Positions 9,364 through 17,305 of a DNA stretch of 64,000 nt are shown here, in pieces (the stretch's first letter is position 1; each line of letters begins with the position of its first letter). The notes beneath the pieces are model-generated. The model did no database searches. It was given only the letters and a program-made list of their open reading frames with translations, and was not told the DNA's origin. The position numbers and the translations under genes are program-made. Origin of the DNA: Alphaproteobacteria bacterium (lineage in GTDB: Bacteria > Pseudomonadota > Alphaproteobacteria > JANSWW01); NCBI GenBank assembly GCA_024743275.1, contig JANSWW010000006.1, positions 62,001 through 126,000 on the forward strand. The letters are read 5' to 3'.

Positions 9364-9857
9364 CGCCGCACCGCCCGTCCGCTTCCCGACCGTGAGAGGA
9401 CGGGCCGGAGCATCTCGATCACCTCGCGATAGACGGTCGCCGCGTCTGCGGACGGCTCGTATTCGACCTCGATGGCGCCACCGATCTTCTCACGTCGGAT
9501 GTGGCCGCCCCGGTCCAGATCCGGGGCCAGATCGCCTTCCAAGGCGCGGAGGGCCAACAGGGCCGTCGCCCGGCGGACAACCAGCGGAATGCCGTTCAGC
9601 GACACCCCGTCCTCATCCACCGCCTCACGGCGCGGCCAGGCCAGGGGCTGGTCGGCAAGCTGTCGCTTTCCAACGAACCGGTGGGCGTGATCGATGAAGG
9701 CCGTCGCCCGGATCAAGGCCTGATCGCGGGCGTCCCCACTTGCCGCCGCCCATGCCCCGTGGCCGCGGGCCGCGAGATAGGGATCGGCGAAAGCACGGTC
9801 CGCATAGCTGTTGGCCGCGCCGTCCGTGCCATCGCCATTCTCGATAACCAGGGTCAT
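9360..9857 (-). CDS. DnaT-like head-tail connector protein
   Basis: A 165-aa protein. MTLVIENGDGTDGAANSYAD followed by DAYLAARG-like sequence and RATAFID are the signature of the phage family labelled DnaT-like ssDNA-binding protein, which in virions acts as the adaptor under the portal. I chose the ATG at 9857; a longer frame to 9893 has no support. It follows the coat gene after about 100 nt and overlaps the next gene by ATGA. The DNA-binding label is historical; a connector role is the better inference here. Confidence 0.68.
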   Translation of the reverse strand: MTLVIENGDGTDGAANSYADRAFADPYLAARGHGAWAAASGDARDQALIRATAFIDHAHRFVGKRQLADQPLAWPRREAVDEDGVSLNGIPLVVRRATALLALRALEGDLAPDLDRGGHIRREKIGGAIEVEYEPSADAATVYREVIEMLRPVLSRSGSGRAVRR

Positions 9858-9954
9858 GCTGGGCTCCGGAGTTAAAAAGAGCACCGGCGGCAAGGTCGGA
9901 ACCCGGCCGCCGGCACCGAGGTGGGAGGGAGCATGAAATCGCGAACCTGGCCGC

Positions 9955-11154
9955 TTACACGTCGCGCCGGACGCGGACGGCCAGGTTCGGGTCCAGGACG
10001 GTCAGGCCGTACAGGACATCGAGGGCGATCAGATTGGTCGCGGTATCGCCGTCGTAGAACAGGCGGGCCCGGACGCTGAGCGCCGATTTCGGGTCGGTGA
10101 TGGTGGTGATCTGCGCCCCGCGGCCGTCCCCGGTATCCGGCAGGGGTGCCACCACGAGGGCGAAGGCGTTGCGGTGAAAGAAGACGTTGGTGTGGCTGTC
10201 GTCGGCATGGACCGCCGCGCCACTGCCGTCCTCGAAGGTCACGGCGTCGCCGGTGGTGTAGTTCGTCACAATTGACGGGGCGATCTTGAGGCCGGTGATC
10301 GCGCCGAGCGCCGCCGTCGCGTCCTCCGTCACCACATAGCGCTGGCTGTCGCCGGCGATCCCGAAGCTGTCGCCCGCCTTCAGGGTCTCGCTGCCCGAAA
10401 GACCGTCCACATCGATTGTCGTCGCCCCCTTCACGGCGTCGGCGGCCAAGGTGCCGGCGACGTCGGTTCCGTTGACGACGACCGTACCACCGCTGTGACG
10501 GGGCATATTCTGGTCGACGAAGATCTCGGCGCCGAAGCGGGTGCCGAGCGATCCCCGCATGAGGGTTTCCTGATTGGTGACGCCGCCGACCGTCTCCGCC
10601 GAATGGAACAGCGTCATCCCGAGGAAGCCGGTTTCCACCGTCGGGTCGACGCCGTAGTGCACATAACCCTCGGTCATCGGCGCACCGTTGTCTCGCAGGA
10701 TCTGGCGCGGCCCGGTGATCCACTCGGCCGCCGGGGTGGCATCCAGGTCATAGACCCAGGGCACCTGGAGCGAGAGGGCGGCCAGGTCTTCGTCGATCGC
10801 CTGGGCCAAAGCGTCGACCGCCGGGTTGAGATGGTCGTCGATGAACCGGGGTCCGGCATAGGCGAGTTCGCGGTCGGATACGGCGAACTTCACCTCCTTA
10901 TGCCGGTCGAGCGCGACCTGCACCGTGCCGGCGTCGACATCCTGTTTCGCCGTGCCCGTGCCGACGACATGATCGGCCGCCGCAAAGCGACCGGGGCGGG
11001 GAATGGAAACGACATCGCCCCGCACATTGGCGGCGGCACGCTCGGCCTCGTAGCCGCGGTGCACCCGGGCGGCGAAACCGATGGATTTTTCAAGCCGGAT
11101 CAGCGCCTCTTGGGCAAAGAGGGTCGCGTTCCAGGCACCAAGACTGTTGGCCAT
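9955..11154 (-). CDS. Major capsid protein, P22 coat-like
   Basis: A 399-aa coat protein. MANSLGAWNATLFAQEALI, then GDVVSIPRPGRF and KEVKFAVSDRELAY, match the N-arm and E-loop region of P22 gp5-like coat proteins (HK97 fold with an inserted domain). The middle (about 215 to 320) would hold the insertion domain. No prohead protease gene is present nearby, and a separate scaffold gene precedes it, both as in P22-like heads, which mature without proteolysis of the coat. It starts 40 nt after the scaffold gene. Confidence 0.85.
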   Translation of the reverse strand: MANSLGAWNATLFAQEALIRLEKSIGFAARVHRGYEAERAAANVRGDVVSIPRPGRFAAADHVVGTGTAKQDVDAGTVQVALDRHKEVKFAVSDRELAYAGPRFIDDHLNPAVDALAQAIDEDLAALSLQVPWVYDLDATPAAEWITGPRQILRDNGAPMTEGYVHYGVDPTVETGFLGMTLFHSAETVGGVTNQETLMRGSLGTRFGAEIFVDQNMPRHSGGTVVVNGTDVAGTLAADAVKGATTIDVDGLSGSETLKAGDSFGIAGDSQRYVVTEDATAALGAITGLKIAPSIVTNYTTGDAVTFEDGSGAAVHADDSHTNVFFHRNAFALVVAPLPDTGDGRGAQITTITDPKSALSVRARLFYDGDTATNLIALDVLYGLTVLDPNLAVRVRRDV

Positions 11155-11193
11155 GGTTGGGGTTCCTTCTGAGAACGGGAAAGGGGCGGCGGA

Positions 11194-11763
11194 TCAGCCG
11201 ACGATGGTGAAGGGCCGGCCTGACTGGGACGACTCGGCCCGCGCCCGACGATAAAGCGCCGGGTCCCGCGCCTGTTCGGGCGTCAGGGTCAGCGGCAGGC
11301 CGGCCCCCGACCCGGACCCGCTGGCCCCGCCCCCCGAGGATGCGGGCCACCAATGGGGTGCCGCCTCGCGCATCCCTTCGAGCCAGGTGGAAAGGTCGGC
11401 CGGGGTCCCGTCGTCGCGTCGCACCGCCTTGCCGTCGGTGTCCACGGTGAAGAGGCCGGCGGCCCGTGCGATGGCGTCCTCCACCGCCGACGGCACCAGA
11501 CCGGACAGCCCGGCCGCATCGCGGACCAGGCCCCCGATGACGGCTTCGGAGAGTTTGGCCTGCATCTCGGAGAGCTGGCTTTCAAGGTCGGCGATCCGAG
11601 CGGTCTGTGCGGGATCCTCGGATTTCTCGTCGAGGCGCGCCTGCAACTCGCTGTTGGTCTGTTTCAGGTCCGCCACCGCGGCCTCGATGGCCGCCTTGAC
11701 CGCCGGGTGGTCGAGATCGATCTCGGCGTCCGCCGTCGGCGGCACCGTGGTCTCATGGTCCAT
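11194..11763 (-). CDS. Phage scaffolding protein
   Basis: A 189-aa acidic protein. The centre (about 40 to 85) is a strong coiled coil (AVADLKQTNSELQARLDEK and ADLESQLSEMQAKLSEAV) and the C-terminal part is Gly/Ser-rich and flexible, which fits an internal scaffold. It directly precedes the coat gene, the standard order. The start at 11763 is chosen because a perfect AAGGAGG lies 5 nt upstream; the frame extends further up but without a ribosome site. Specific family unknown. Confidence 0.75.
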   Translation of the reverse strand: MDHETTVPPTADAEIDLDHPAVKAAIEAAVADLKQTNSELQARLDEKSEDPAQTARIADLESQLSEMQAKLSEAVIGGLVRDAAGLSGLVPSAVEDAIARAAGLFTVDTDGKAVRRDDGTPADLSTWLEGMREAAPHWWPASSGGGASGSGSGAGLPLTLTPEQARDPALYRRARAESSQSGRPFTIVG

Positions 11764-11886
11764 CGGGACCTCCTTTATGGTTGTTCGGCTATGTGATTTT
11801 GGCTTTTGGGGTTGGCGGGTGACCGACGCCGTGGTCGCCAGGCGCAATCCTAACCTCGACAAGTGAAGGCGAGACGTTTCGGGGTC

Positions 11887-13215
11887 CTATCCGCCCGGCG
11901 TGGAGAGCGCCCGGCCGATCGCCGCCTCCTCCTCGCCGAAACTCCGGTCCGGTTGGACGATCTCGCCGTCCTTCAGATTGTCGAAGAGGGTCCGCTTCGA
12001 GATCGCGCCGGCCTGCCAGGCAGCAACGAGCGCCTGCAGATCCTCGGCCGCCAGACGCCCGTCGACGAAATCCGGTTTGAGCGTTAAACGGACCATGGGC
12101 CGGTCGATCCCCTGCCACCACACCGCCCAGCGCAATGCGGTTTCGAACGCCTCGTTGGCGGTCGCCGCCAGGGTCGACAGGATCGACGCGTCGGCTTCCG
12201 CCCGGAGACGGACGGTGGTGGCCGTTTCCGCCGCCCGGCGCGGTTCCTCCAACACCCGGGCGCCGAGCATTACCATTCGCCGTTCCTTGTCGAGCATCGC
12301 CTCCTTCAGCGCCTCGAGCCCTGTCCCCCTGAATTCCAGCATGCCCACCTGGGCGCCTTCCGGCAGGTACCAGATCGTCCCCGCCCCGATGGCGTCCGGG
12401 CGGTCCCGCTCGTCGAGCCGGCCGGCCAGCCAAGGCGTCGGTTGGGCGGTCAGGAACAAGGACTGCTCGTAATCGGCGCTGTTGCGATAATGGGAAATGT
12501 TGATATCCGCCAGATCCAGGAGGATCGGCAGGGACGGCTCCACCCCCATATGATCGGGACCAAAAACCACGAAAGGGATGTCTCTGAGCCGCAGACCGCC
12601 CCTGGCCGGGGCCAGCGTCTTGTCGATAACCCAATCCCCGCCGTCGCGGCGGTGCCACAGCACCACGAGATAATAGCCGTCGCGGTCAAGCGTCAGCTCC
12701 CGCAGCCGATCCGCCCCCTCGCGCAGGACGACCCGGGCGAGCCCGCCTCCTTCGGGACGTTCCTCCCAATCGAGGATGTCTTCGGCCCGGTAGCCGGCGA
12801 GGTAGACGAGAGTCCCGCCGGGTCGCGCCGGATCCTCGGCGAGGTCCGCCAACAACCCGAAGCGGCCCGTGATCAGCACCTCCTCCAACGTCGCCCGCAC
12901 CAGAGCGGCGAGCGGCCGGCGATCCCGGGTGACGGCGTCCGTCAGATGCCGCGCCCGGTCGGGAAGGTCGACCTGCATCGGGGCCGACATGAGCGCCCCG
13001 AGGATGCCCTTGGCCGTCCGCCGGGTCGCCCCATACCACACCGCCCGACCGAGATAGGCCTGATACTCCGCCTCTGACTGACCACCCGGCTTTGGCAGAT
13101 AATCGGTCCGCCGGGCCTTCACGGCGTCCTGGCCGCGCACCGTATCGCGGAGCCGCTGCCAGATCGGCGCCATGGCCAGATAGGCGGGATGCCGCCGGTC
13201 GATGGGAAAGGGCAT
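11887..13215 (-). CDS. Phage portal protein, DUF4055 type
   Basis: A 442-aa protein beginning MPFPIDRRHPAYLAMAPIW. It contains LVYLAGYRAEDILDWEE and DLADINISHYRNSADYEQSL, which are characteristic of DUF4055 proteins; these occupy the portal position in many siphovirus and podovirus genomes. The portal ring is the DNA channel at one head vertex and docks the terminase. It follows the large terminase by 32 nt and precedes the scaffold and coat genes. AAGGAAC lies 7 nt before the ATG. Confidence 0.8.
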   Translation of the reverse strand: MPFPIDRRHPAYLAMAPIWQRLRDTVRGQDAVKARRTDYLPKPGGQSEAEYQAYLGRAVWYGATRRTAKGILGALMSAPMQVDLPDRARHLTDAVTRDRRPLAALVRATLEEVLITGRFGLLADLAEDPARPGGTLVYLAGYRAEDILDWEERPEGGGLARVVLREGADRLRELTLDRDGYYLVVLWHRRDGGDWVIDKTLAPARGGLRLRDIPFVVFGPDHMGVEPSLPILLDLADINISHYRNSADYEQSLFLTAQPTPWLAGRLDERDRPDAIGAGTIWYLPEGAQVGMLEFRGTGLEALKEAMLDKERRMVMLGARVLEEPRRAAETATTVRLRAEADASILSTLAATANEAFETALRWAVWWQGIDRPMVRLTLKPDFVDGRLAAEDLQALVAAWQAGAISKRTLFDNLKDGEIVQPDRSFGEEEAAIGRALSTPGG

Positions 13216-13247
13216 GGAGTGTTCCTTTTATGATTAGAAGGCGCTCT

Positions 13248-14567
13248 TTAGAAAGCGCCCTTTAGCCGGCCTTTGCCGGTGGGTCCCCGGTCGTCGAGCA
13301 TCAGCGCGGTGAGCGCCCAGACCAGGGCGTCGACCCGGTCGGGCGAGCCAGCCCCGACATAGCCGGCGCGGGTCACCGCGGACATCTGGCTTTCCAGCTC
13401 CGGAAAACCGCCGGCGTGATGGACCCGCCCTTGTTCGTAGAGTGCCGCCACCGGCTCCGCCCTGGTGACCTTGCCGCGCCGCGCGTCGACCAGATCGATG
13501 GCGGCGGACCGGTCCACGGTGCGGATGACATGCTCGACCATCGCCCCGCCATAGGTCCGCTCGGCGACGATCCGGTCGGCCCGGAAGTCCCGGGCGGCCT
13601 CGACCACCCGATGCCCCCAGCCGGCGGGCGAGAGGCGGCAACTGCGGTCGCCGAGCACATAGGCGTCCCCGTCGACGCCGCGCCCGGCAACGACAATGCC
13701 GATCTCGTCACCGCCCTCGCCCCCGGTGCCGGACGGATCGACCGCGACCACGATGCGCCGGAGATCGCCTGGCGCATGGGGCACCCGGGTCGCGTCGATC
13801 CCCGCCAAGGTCCAAAGCGCGCCCGGCACATCCTCCAGAACTTCGCCATAGAGCTCCTGGCGGCCGAGGCGCGTCCCCTCATATCGGCTTAGGATCGCCT
13901 CCATAAAGCCGTCCGCCAGATTGGCGCTGTTCTCGAAGGTCGATCCGGTCGTCACCGCGGTGCCCTTGTCCCCGGCCAGCTTTTTCAGCCAGGCGCGGGG
14001 CCGGGGCGTTGTCGTCATCACGCAGCGCGGGTCCCGGCCGAGCCGCAGGCCCATCAGTAGATTGTCCCACGCCGCCTCATACCGCCACTTGGCGGCCTCG
14101 TCGGCCCAGGCGGCATCATGCTGCGGCCCCCGGAGCTGTTCCGGATCGTCGGCGGAGTAGCCCGTCGCGATCGCGCCGTTCGGCCAGGTCAGCCGCCGCT
14201 TGGACGGTTCCCAGACCGGCTTGAACCAGGGCGGGCAGACAGACAGAAGCCCGGATTCGCCCTCCACCATCACATCGCGGACATCGGTCGCGGTCTCACC
14301 GACCAACGCCACCCTGTCCGCCCGGCCCGCCTCGATCCGCGCGCGGACCCATTCGGCGCCGACACGGGTCTTGCCGAAGCCGCGTCCGGCACGAATCAGC
14401 CAGATCCGCCAATCGCCGGGCGGCGGCGTTTGGGAGGGCCGTCGCCAGAACTCCCAGTCATAGAGGAGGCACAGCGCTTCCCGGTCACTGATCTCCGCCA
14501 GAAGTTCCGCTTTTCGCCGGGCGACCTTGGAGGCGGTGGAGTCTCTCTCGGAGCCGGTCCTTTGCAT
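13248..14567 (-). CDS. terL: Terminase large subunit
   Basis: A 439-aa DNA-packaging motor. The N-terminal ATPase has a Walker A-like RAGRGFGKTR (59 to 68), Walker B-type WADEAAKW and a coupling motif TTTPRPRAW. The C-terminal nuclease begins VAVDPSGTGGEGGDEIGI, with the acidic residues expected of an RNase H-like fold. It is the Terminase_6 type, also found as gp2 of gene transfer agents. It overlaps the small terminase gene by about 80 nt, and AGGAG lies 7 nt upstream of the ATG. Confidence 0.93.
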   Translation of the reverse strand: MQRTGSERDSTASKVARRKAELLAEISDREALCLLYDWEFWRRPSQTPPPGDWRIWLIRAGRGFGKTRVGAEWVRARIEAGRADRVALVGETATDVRDVMVEGESGLLSVCPPWFKPVWEPSKRRLTWPNGAIATGYSADDPEQLRGPQHDAAWADEAAKWRYEAAWDNLLMGLRLGRDPRCVMTTTPRPRAWLKKLAGDKGTAVTTGSTFENSANLADGFMEAILSRYEGTRLGRQELYGEVLEDVPGALWTLAGIDATRVPHAPGDLRRIVVAVDPSGTGGEGGDEIGIVVAGRGVDGDAYVLGDRSCRLSPAGWGHRVVEAARDFRADRIVAERTYGGAMVEHVIRTVDRSAAIDLVDARRGKVTRAEPVAALYEQGRVHHAGGFPELESQMSAVTRAGYVGAGSPDRVDALVWALTALMLDDRGPTGKGRLKGAF

Positions 14568-14952
14568 CGCTCAGCTCCTGGGTGAGGACGGTAGTGGCGC
14601 TTGCCTCCTTCGGCTTTGCGCCATCGCGGTAGATTTCCGGGCGGTGCGCCTTCAAGAGGAACATCAAGAGCGCGTCCGAGTATTTGGTGACGGTTCCGGT
14701 CACCTCGCCCTTATGGAAATGGGGCGCGTCGACGCCTTGTAGCGCCCGGCGGCGGGCTTCCTGGGCAAGGGCGTCCGTCGCCGTTTCCAACGCGTCGTCC
14801 CAGAGAAGCGCGAAATCCTTGTCGTCCCGCTTGAGGGCATAGGCGATCTGCCGCGGCATCCCGGCCGCCCGTGCCGCCGCCGAGACGTTGCCGGTGTCGG
14901 CAAGCACGGCGAGGAAGCGGTCGATCTTGTCTTGCGTGATCCGCTGCGCCAT
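14485..14952 (-). CDS. Terminase small subunit-like protein
   Basis: A 155-aa protein directly upstream of terL. Residues 8 to 55 form a helix-turn-helix (FLAVLADTGNVSAAARAAG) followed by KRDDKDFALLWDDALETA, the common N-terminal pattern of phage small terminases and related DNA-binding packaging proteins. I chose the ATG at 14952, which has GGGAGG 6 nt upstream, over a frame open to 15024. It would recognise the packaging start site and recruit TerL. The C-terminal half is charged and probably oligomeric. Confidence 0.78.
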   Translation of the reverse strand: MAQRITQDKIDRFLAVLADTGNVSAAARAAGMPRQIAYALKRDDKDFALLWDDALETATDALAQEARRRALQGVDAPHFHKGEVTGTVTKYSDALLMFLLKAHRPEIYRDGAKPKEASATTVLTQELSDAKDRLRERLHRLQGRPAKSGTSGGDQ

Positions 14953-15004
14953 GGCGCCTCCCGCCCTGTTTTCATCGAAATCCGCCCCGAAAAGTCCGGC
15001 GGCG

Positions 15005-15039
15005 GAAAAAGAAAAGGGCGCCAATCCGTGGTGGCGCCC
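15005..15039 (-). terminator. Rho-independent terminator between early and late phage genes
   Basis: Read leftward, TGGCGCCC and its partner form a perfect 8-bp stem (15039 to 15032 with 15023 to 15016) with an 8-nt loop, followed at once by TTTTCTTTTT (15015 to 15006). It lies between the DUF6362-like gene and the terminase genes. Late transcription would need its own promoter below it or antitermination through it. Confidence 0.8.
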
Positions 15040-15053
15040 GACTATAGGCCAAT

Positions 15054-15065
15054 AATAGGACTATT
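15054..15065. promoter_or_regulatory. Short palindrome upstream of late genes
   Basis: AATAG-GA-CTATT is a 12-bp palindrome lying between the end of the DUF6362-like gene and the terminator. It shares ATAGGA with the large operator at 16002 to 16059, so it may be a weaker repressor site. The match is short and could be chance. Confidence 0.3.
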
Positions 15066-15077
15066 TTAGAAAGATGG

Positions 15078-15503
15078 TCAACCCGAATTGCGATCTTTTT
15101 TACAATTCTTCCTATCGCTCTCCGCCAGCGTCGCGACGATCATCTGTACGCCCTGGTTTTCAAGCTTGCGCAGGGTGGTATGGGACCGGCCGTCCATCAT
15201 CTCGAGTTTCCGCCAGGGAACGCCGGCGGCCCGCGCCCAGACGATGCGGCGGATCTCCGCGTCCAGCGAGAACAGCCAGGGCAGCGCTTCATCCATGCGG
15301 CTGATCTGGTCCGGACGGGGTGGGATCGGACGGAAGGAGGCCTTCTCGAAACCATAGGCCTCGGCCGACTGGCGCACCACATCGGGCCACGATGTCATGG
15401 CGCTTTGGAGACGCTGGCGGGGCAGGCGACGGAGGGTTTGGGCGGCTTCCTTGAGCCGCTCCTTGACGCGTTTCTCAGCGGTGATCAGAGCATTCTCGGA
15501 CAT
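15078..15503 (-). CDS. DUF6362-like phage regulatory protein
   Basis: A 141-aa protein. TSWPDVVRQSAEAYGF, then PSR-like PPRPDQISRMDEALPWLF and IVWARAAGVPWRKLE, match a family (DUF6362) common in alphaproteobacterial prophages and usually found just before the terminase genes. The C-terminal half looks like a helix-turn-helix (WARAAGVPWRKLEMMDGRS), so a regulator or packaging accessory is likely. Its ATG overlaps the stop of the upstream gene by one base (TGATG), so the two are coupled. Function not established. Confidence 0.7.
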   Translation of the reverse strand: MSENALITAEKRVKERLKEAAQTLRRLPRQRLQSAMTSWPDVVRQSAEAYGFEKASFRPIPPRPDQISRMDEALPWLFSLDAEIRRIVWARAAGVPWRKLEMMDGRSHTTLRKLENQGVQMIVATLAESDRKNCKKDRNSG

Positions 15504-15979
15504 CAGTCATTCTCCAGTCCAGGATAGGGAATGGGCACCTTCCCACGCAGGCGCAGCAGTCGATTGGCGGCCCGGACTATGTCTCGGGGACCGACGGGAC
15601 GGCCGTCCAAGGAGAACGCCCCCTCCCGGTGGACCGCCCGGCCGGGCAGCAAGTCAAGAGCCGCCTGCAGCGGATCCGAAAGCGGCTTTTCGCGGCTCTC
15701 CCGGTCGAAAGCACAGGCCCTCTCGCGGATCGTCTGTTCGTGGAAGTGCATCAGGCGTCTGGCGTGCTCGACGCCGATCGAATAGCTCTGGGCCACTTCC
15801 CGGGGATCGGCGCCAAGCGCGAAGTCGGTGACAACCCGGTCCCGCTGCGCAGCCGACAGCGCGCGGTTAACAGGCTGCCTTTTCGTCTTACCCCGCCCTC
15901 GGTCCGATGCCCCAAGCGCTCTTCGCTCCACGATCACCGGCACCTCCCGGCAGCCACCTTGTCGCAAACACTTCCTCAT
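15503..15979 (-). CDS. Putative helix-turn-helix phage protein
   Basis: A protein of up to 158 aa with a likely DNA-binding segment, LSAAQRDRVVTDFALGADPR followed by EVAQSYSIGVEHARRLM, resembling a helix-turn-helix that scans in sigma-region-4 fashion. I placed the start at the ATG at 15979 (AAGGGTG upstream). A GTG at 15937 with GGGAGG 5 nt upstream is an equally good alternative and would remove 14 residues. It is divergent from the S24 repressor across a palindromic operator, so it is probably the first repressed phage gene. Confidence 0.6.
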   Translation of the reverse strand: MRKCLRQGGCREVPVIVERRALGASDRGRGKTKRQPVNRALSAAQRDRVVTDFALGADPREVAQSYSIGVEHARRLMHFHEQTIRERACAFDRESREKPLSDPLQAALDLLPGRAVHREGAFSLDGRPVGPRDIVRAANRLLRLRGKVPIPYPGLEND

Positions 15980-16001
15980 GAAAATCACCCTTGGCGTGTG
16001 T

Positions 16002-16059
16002 ATGATAGGAAATTGATAGCTACTTTTTCCGATTTATCAATCGTATTTTTTCCTATCAT
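16002..16059. promoter_or_regulatory. Palindromic divergent promoter-operator of the prophage
   Basis: Perfect 11-bp arms ATGATAGGAAA (16002 to 16012) and TTTCCTATCAT (16049 to 16059) enclose inner arms TTGATA (16013 to 16018) and TATCAA (16035 to 16040). TTGATA and TATCAA are 16 bp apart on both strands, so the same sequences can serve as -35 and -10 in both directions. It sits between the S24 repressor and the first leftward phage gene, exactly where a CI-type operator is expected. Confidence 0.72.
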
Positions 16060-16091
16060 CCGGCGACAGCCAGGTGTATTGTCCAATCACC

Positions 16092-16769
16092 ATGATGGAC
16101 CCTTATCGAAAAACCCTGATGCGGCTGATCCAGGAACGGACGCCGCCGACAGACCTGAAAAAGGCGTCGCTCGCCATCGGGCGGAATCACGCCTATCTCC
16201 ACCAGCTGATCCATCGGGGCACCCCCCGAGTCCTGCCGGAGGAGTCTCGGCTCAGATTGGCCGACTATCTCGATGTCGAGCCGGATCTTCTGCTCCCACC
16301 GAGCGGGCAGTCCCGCTCCCGTTCCGTTGGGGCGACCGCCCTCACGGAAGCCGGAGTGGCCCCGGTGCCGGAGGTCCGCGTGACCGCACAGGCCGGCGGC
16401 GGCGCCCTGGTCGACCGGGAGGACGACAGGACGAACTGGTTCTTTCCCGCGGATTGGCTGCGCCATGAACTGCGCAGCAAACCCGGCGACCTGCGGATCA
16501 TCACCATCGATGGGGATTCAATGGAGCCGATTCTGCTTGCCGGGGACAAGGTGATGGTCGATCTATCCCGCACGGAGCCGTCTCCGCCCGGAATCTTCGT
16601 CCTCAACGACGGATTTGGTCTGGTCGCCAAACGGATCGAGCTGATCCCGAATTCGTCGCCACCCCGCATCGCCATCGTATCGGCGAACGATCGCTATGCC
16701 CGCTATGAGCGGGACGTCTCGGAGGTGCGGATCATCGGCCGGGTGGTTTGGTTTTCCCGCCGACTTTAA
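16092..16769 (+). CDS. S24 (CI/LexA-like) phage repressor
   Basis: A 225-aa repressor. Residues about 20 to 62 form a helix-turn-helix (LKKASLAIGRNHAYLHQLIH). The C-terminal half is a peptidase S24 domain: GDSMEPIL holds the catalytic Ser (S143), VAKRIE the catalytic Lys (K180), and AQAGGG (near 100) offers the Ala-Gly site for RecA-stimulated self-cleavage. A GTG at 16074 is possible, but the ATG pair at 16092/16095 fits the family better. It would keep the leftward prophage genes off and be inactivated in the SOS response. No strong SD is visible. Confidence 0.85.
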   Translation: MMDPYRKTLMRLIQERTPPTDLKKASLAIGRNHAYLHQLIHRGTPRVLPEESRLRLADYLDVEPDLLLPPSGQSRSRSVGATALTEAGVAPVPEVRVTAQAGGGALVDREDDRTNWFFPADWLRHELRSKPGDLRIITIDGDSMEPILLAGDKVMVDLSRTEPSPPGIFVLNDGFGLVAKRIELIPNSSPPRIAIVSANDRYARYERDVSEVRIIGRVVWFSRRL

Positions 16770-16909
16770 CGTCGAAGAACCAATCGATTCGCAAATCCGC
16801 CAGTACCCGGCGGTCCTGCGACAGGGGCACCGGCCGCAAGGCGGCATAACGCGGACATTCGCCCCTCGACTTCGCCCATCCTCTCCCGAAACCCGCAAGG
16901 AGTGCCGCC

Positions 16910-17305
16910 ATGTCCCCCTCCCCCGCCCACCCCGCCTCCACCGGTCGGTCGGCCGATACCCTCGGCGGTCGCATCACCGAAGCCCGCACCGCACTCGGCC
17001 TGTCGACGGCCCAGGTTGCCAGGCGGCTCGGCGTGCAAACAAAGACCCTGACCGCCTGGGAGCGCGATCAGTCGGAACCGCGGGCCAATCGGTTGTTGAT
17101 GCTGGCGGGGATGCTCAATGTCCCCAGCTTCTGGTTGCTCAGCGGCGGCGAGGCGATCCGGCCCGATTCTACGACGGCCAATCCGGAGCTCGCCGGTCTT
17201 CAGGCTCAACTCGACCGGGCCCAGGAATTGATCGGCAGTCTGAACGCGGTTATCGAGGACCTCTCCCTCCGAGTCCGAAATCTCTCAGAAGAGGCGCATG
17301 AGTAA
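16910..17305 (+). CDS. XRE-family helix-turn-helix regulator
   Basis: A 131-aa regulator. Residues 19 to 77 form a complete XRE domain (GGRITEARTALGLSTAQVAR then LGVQTKTLTAWERDQSEPRA). The tail (95 to 125) is a coiled coil likely used for dimerisation. AAGGAG lies 8 nt before the ATG. Its end overlaps the RNA methyltransferase start by 8 nt, so it belongs with the chromosome rather than the prophage. Related regulators are common single-copy genes in Alphaproteobacteria; the target is unknown. Confidence 0.8.
   Translation: MSPSPAHPASTGRSADTLGGRITEARTALGLSTAQVARRLGVQTKTLTAWERDQSEPRANRLLMLAGMLNVPSFWLLSGGEAIRPDSTTANPELAGLQAQLDRAQELIGSLNAVIEDLSLRVRNLSEEAHE

Noticed and set aside
1..15000. Gene transfer agent cluster
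   Set aside because: TerL is GTA-like, but there is a P22-type coat with scaffold, a DUF4055 portal, and an S24 repressor with operator. The protease and the gp12 to gp15 genes of a GTA are not seen.
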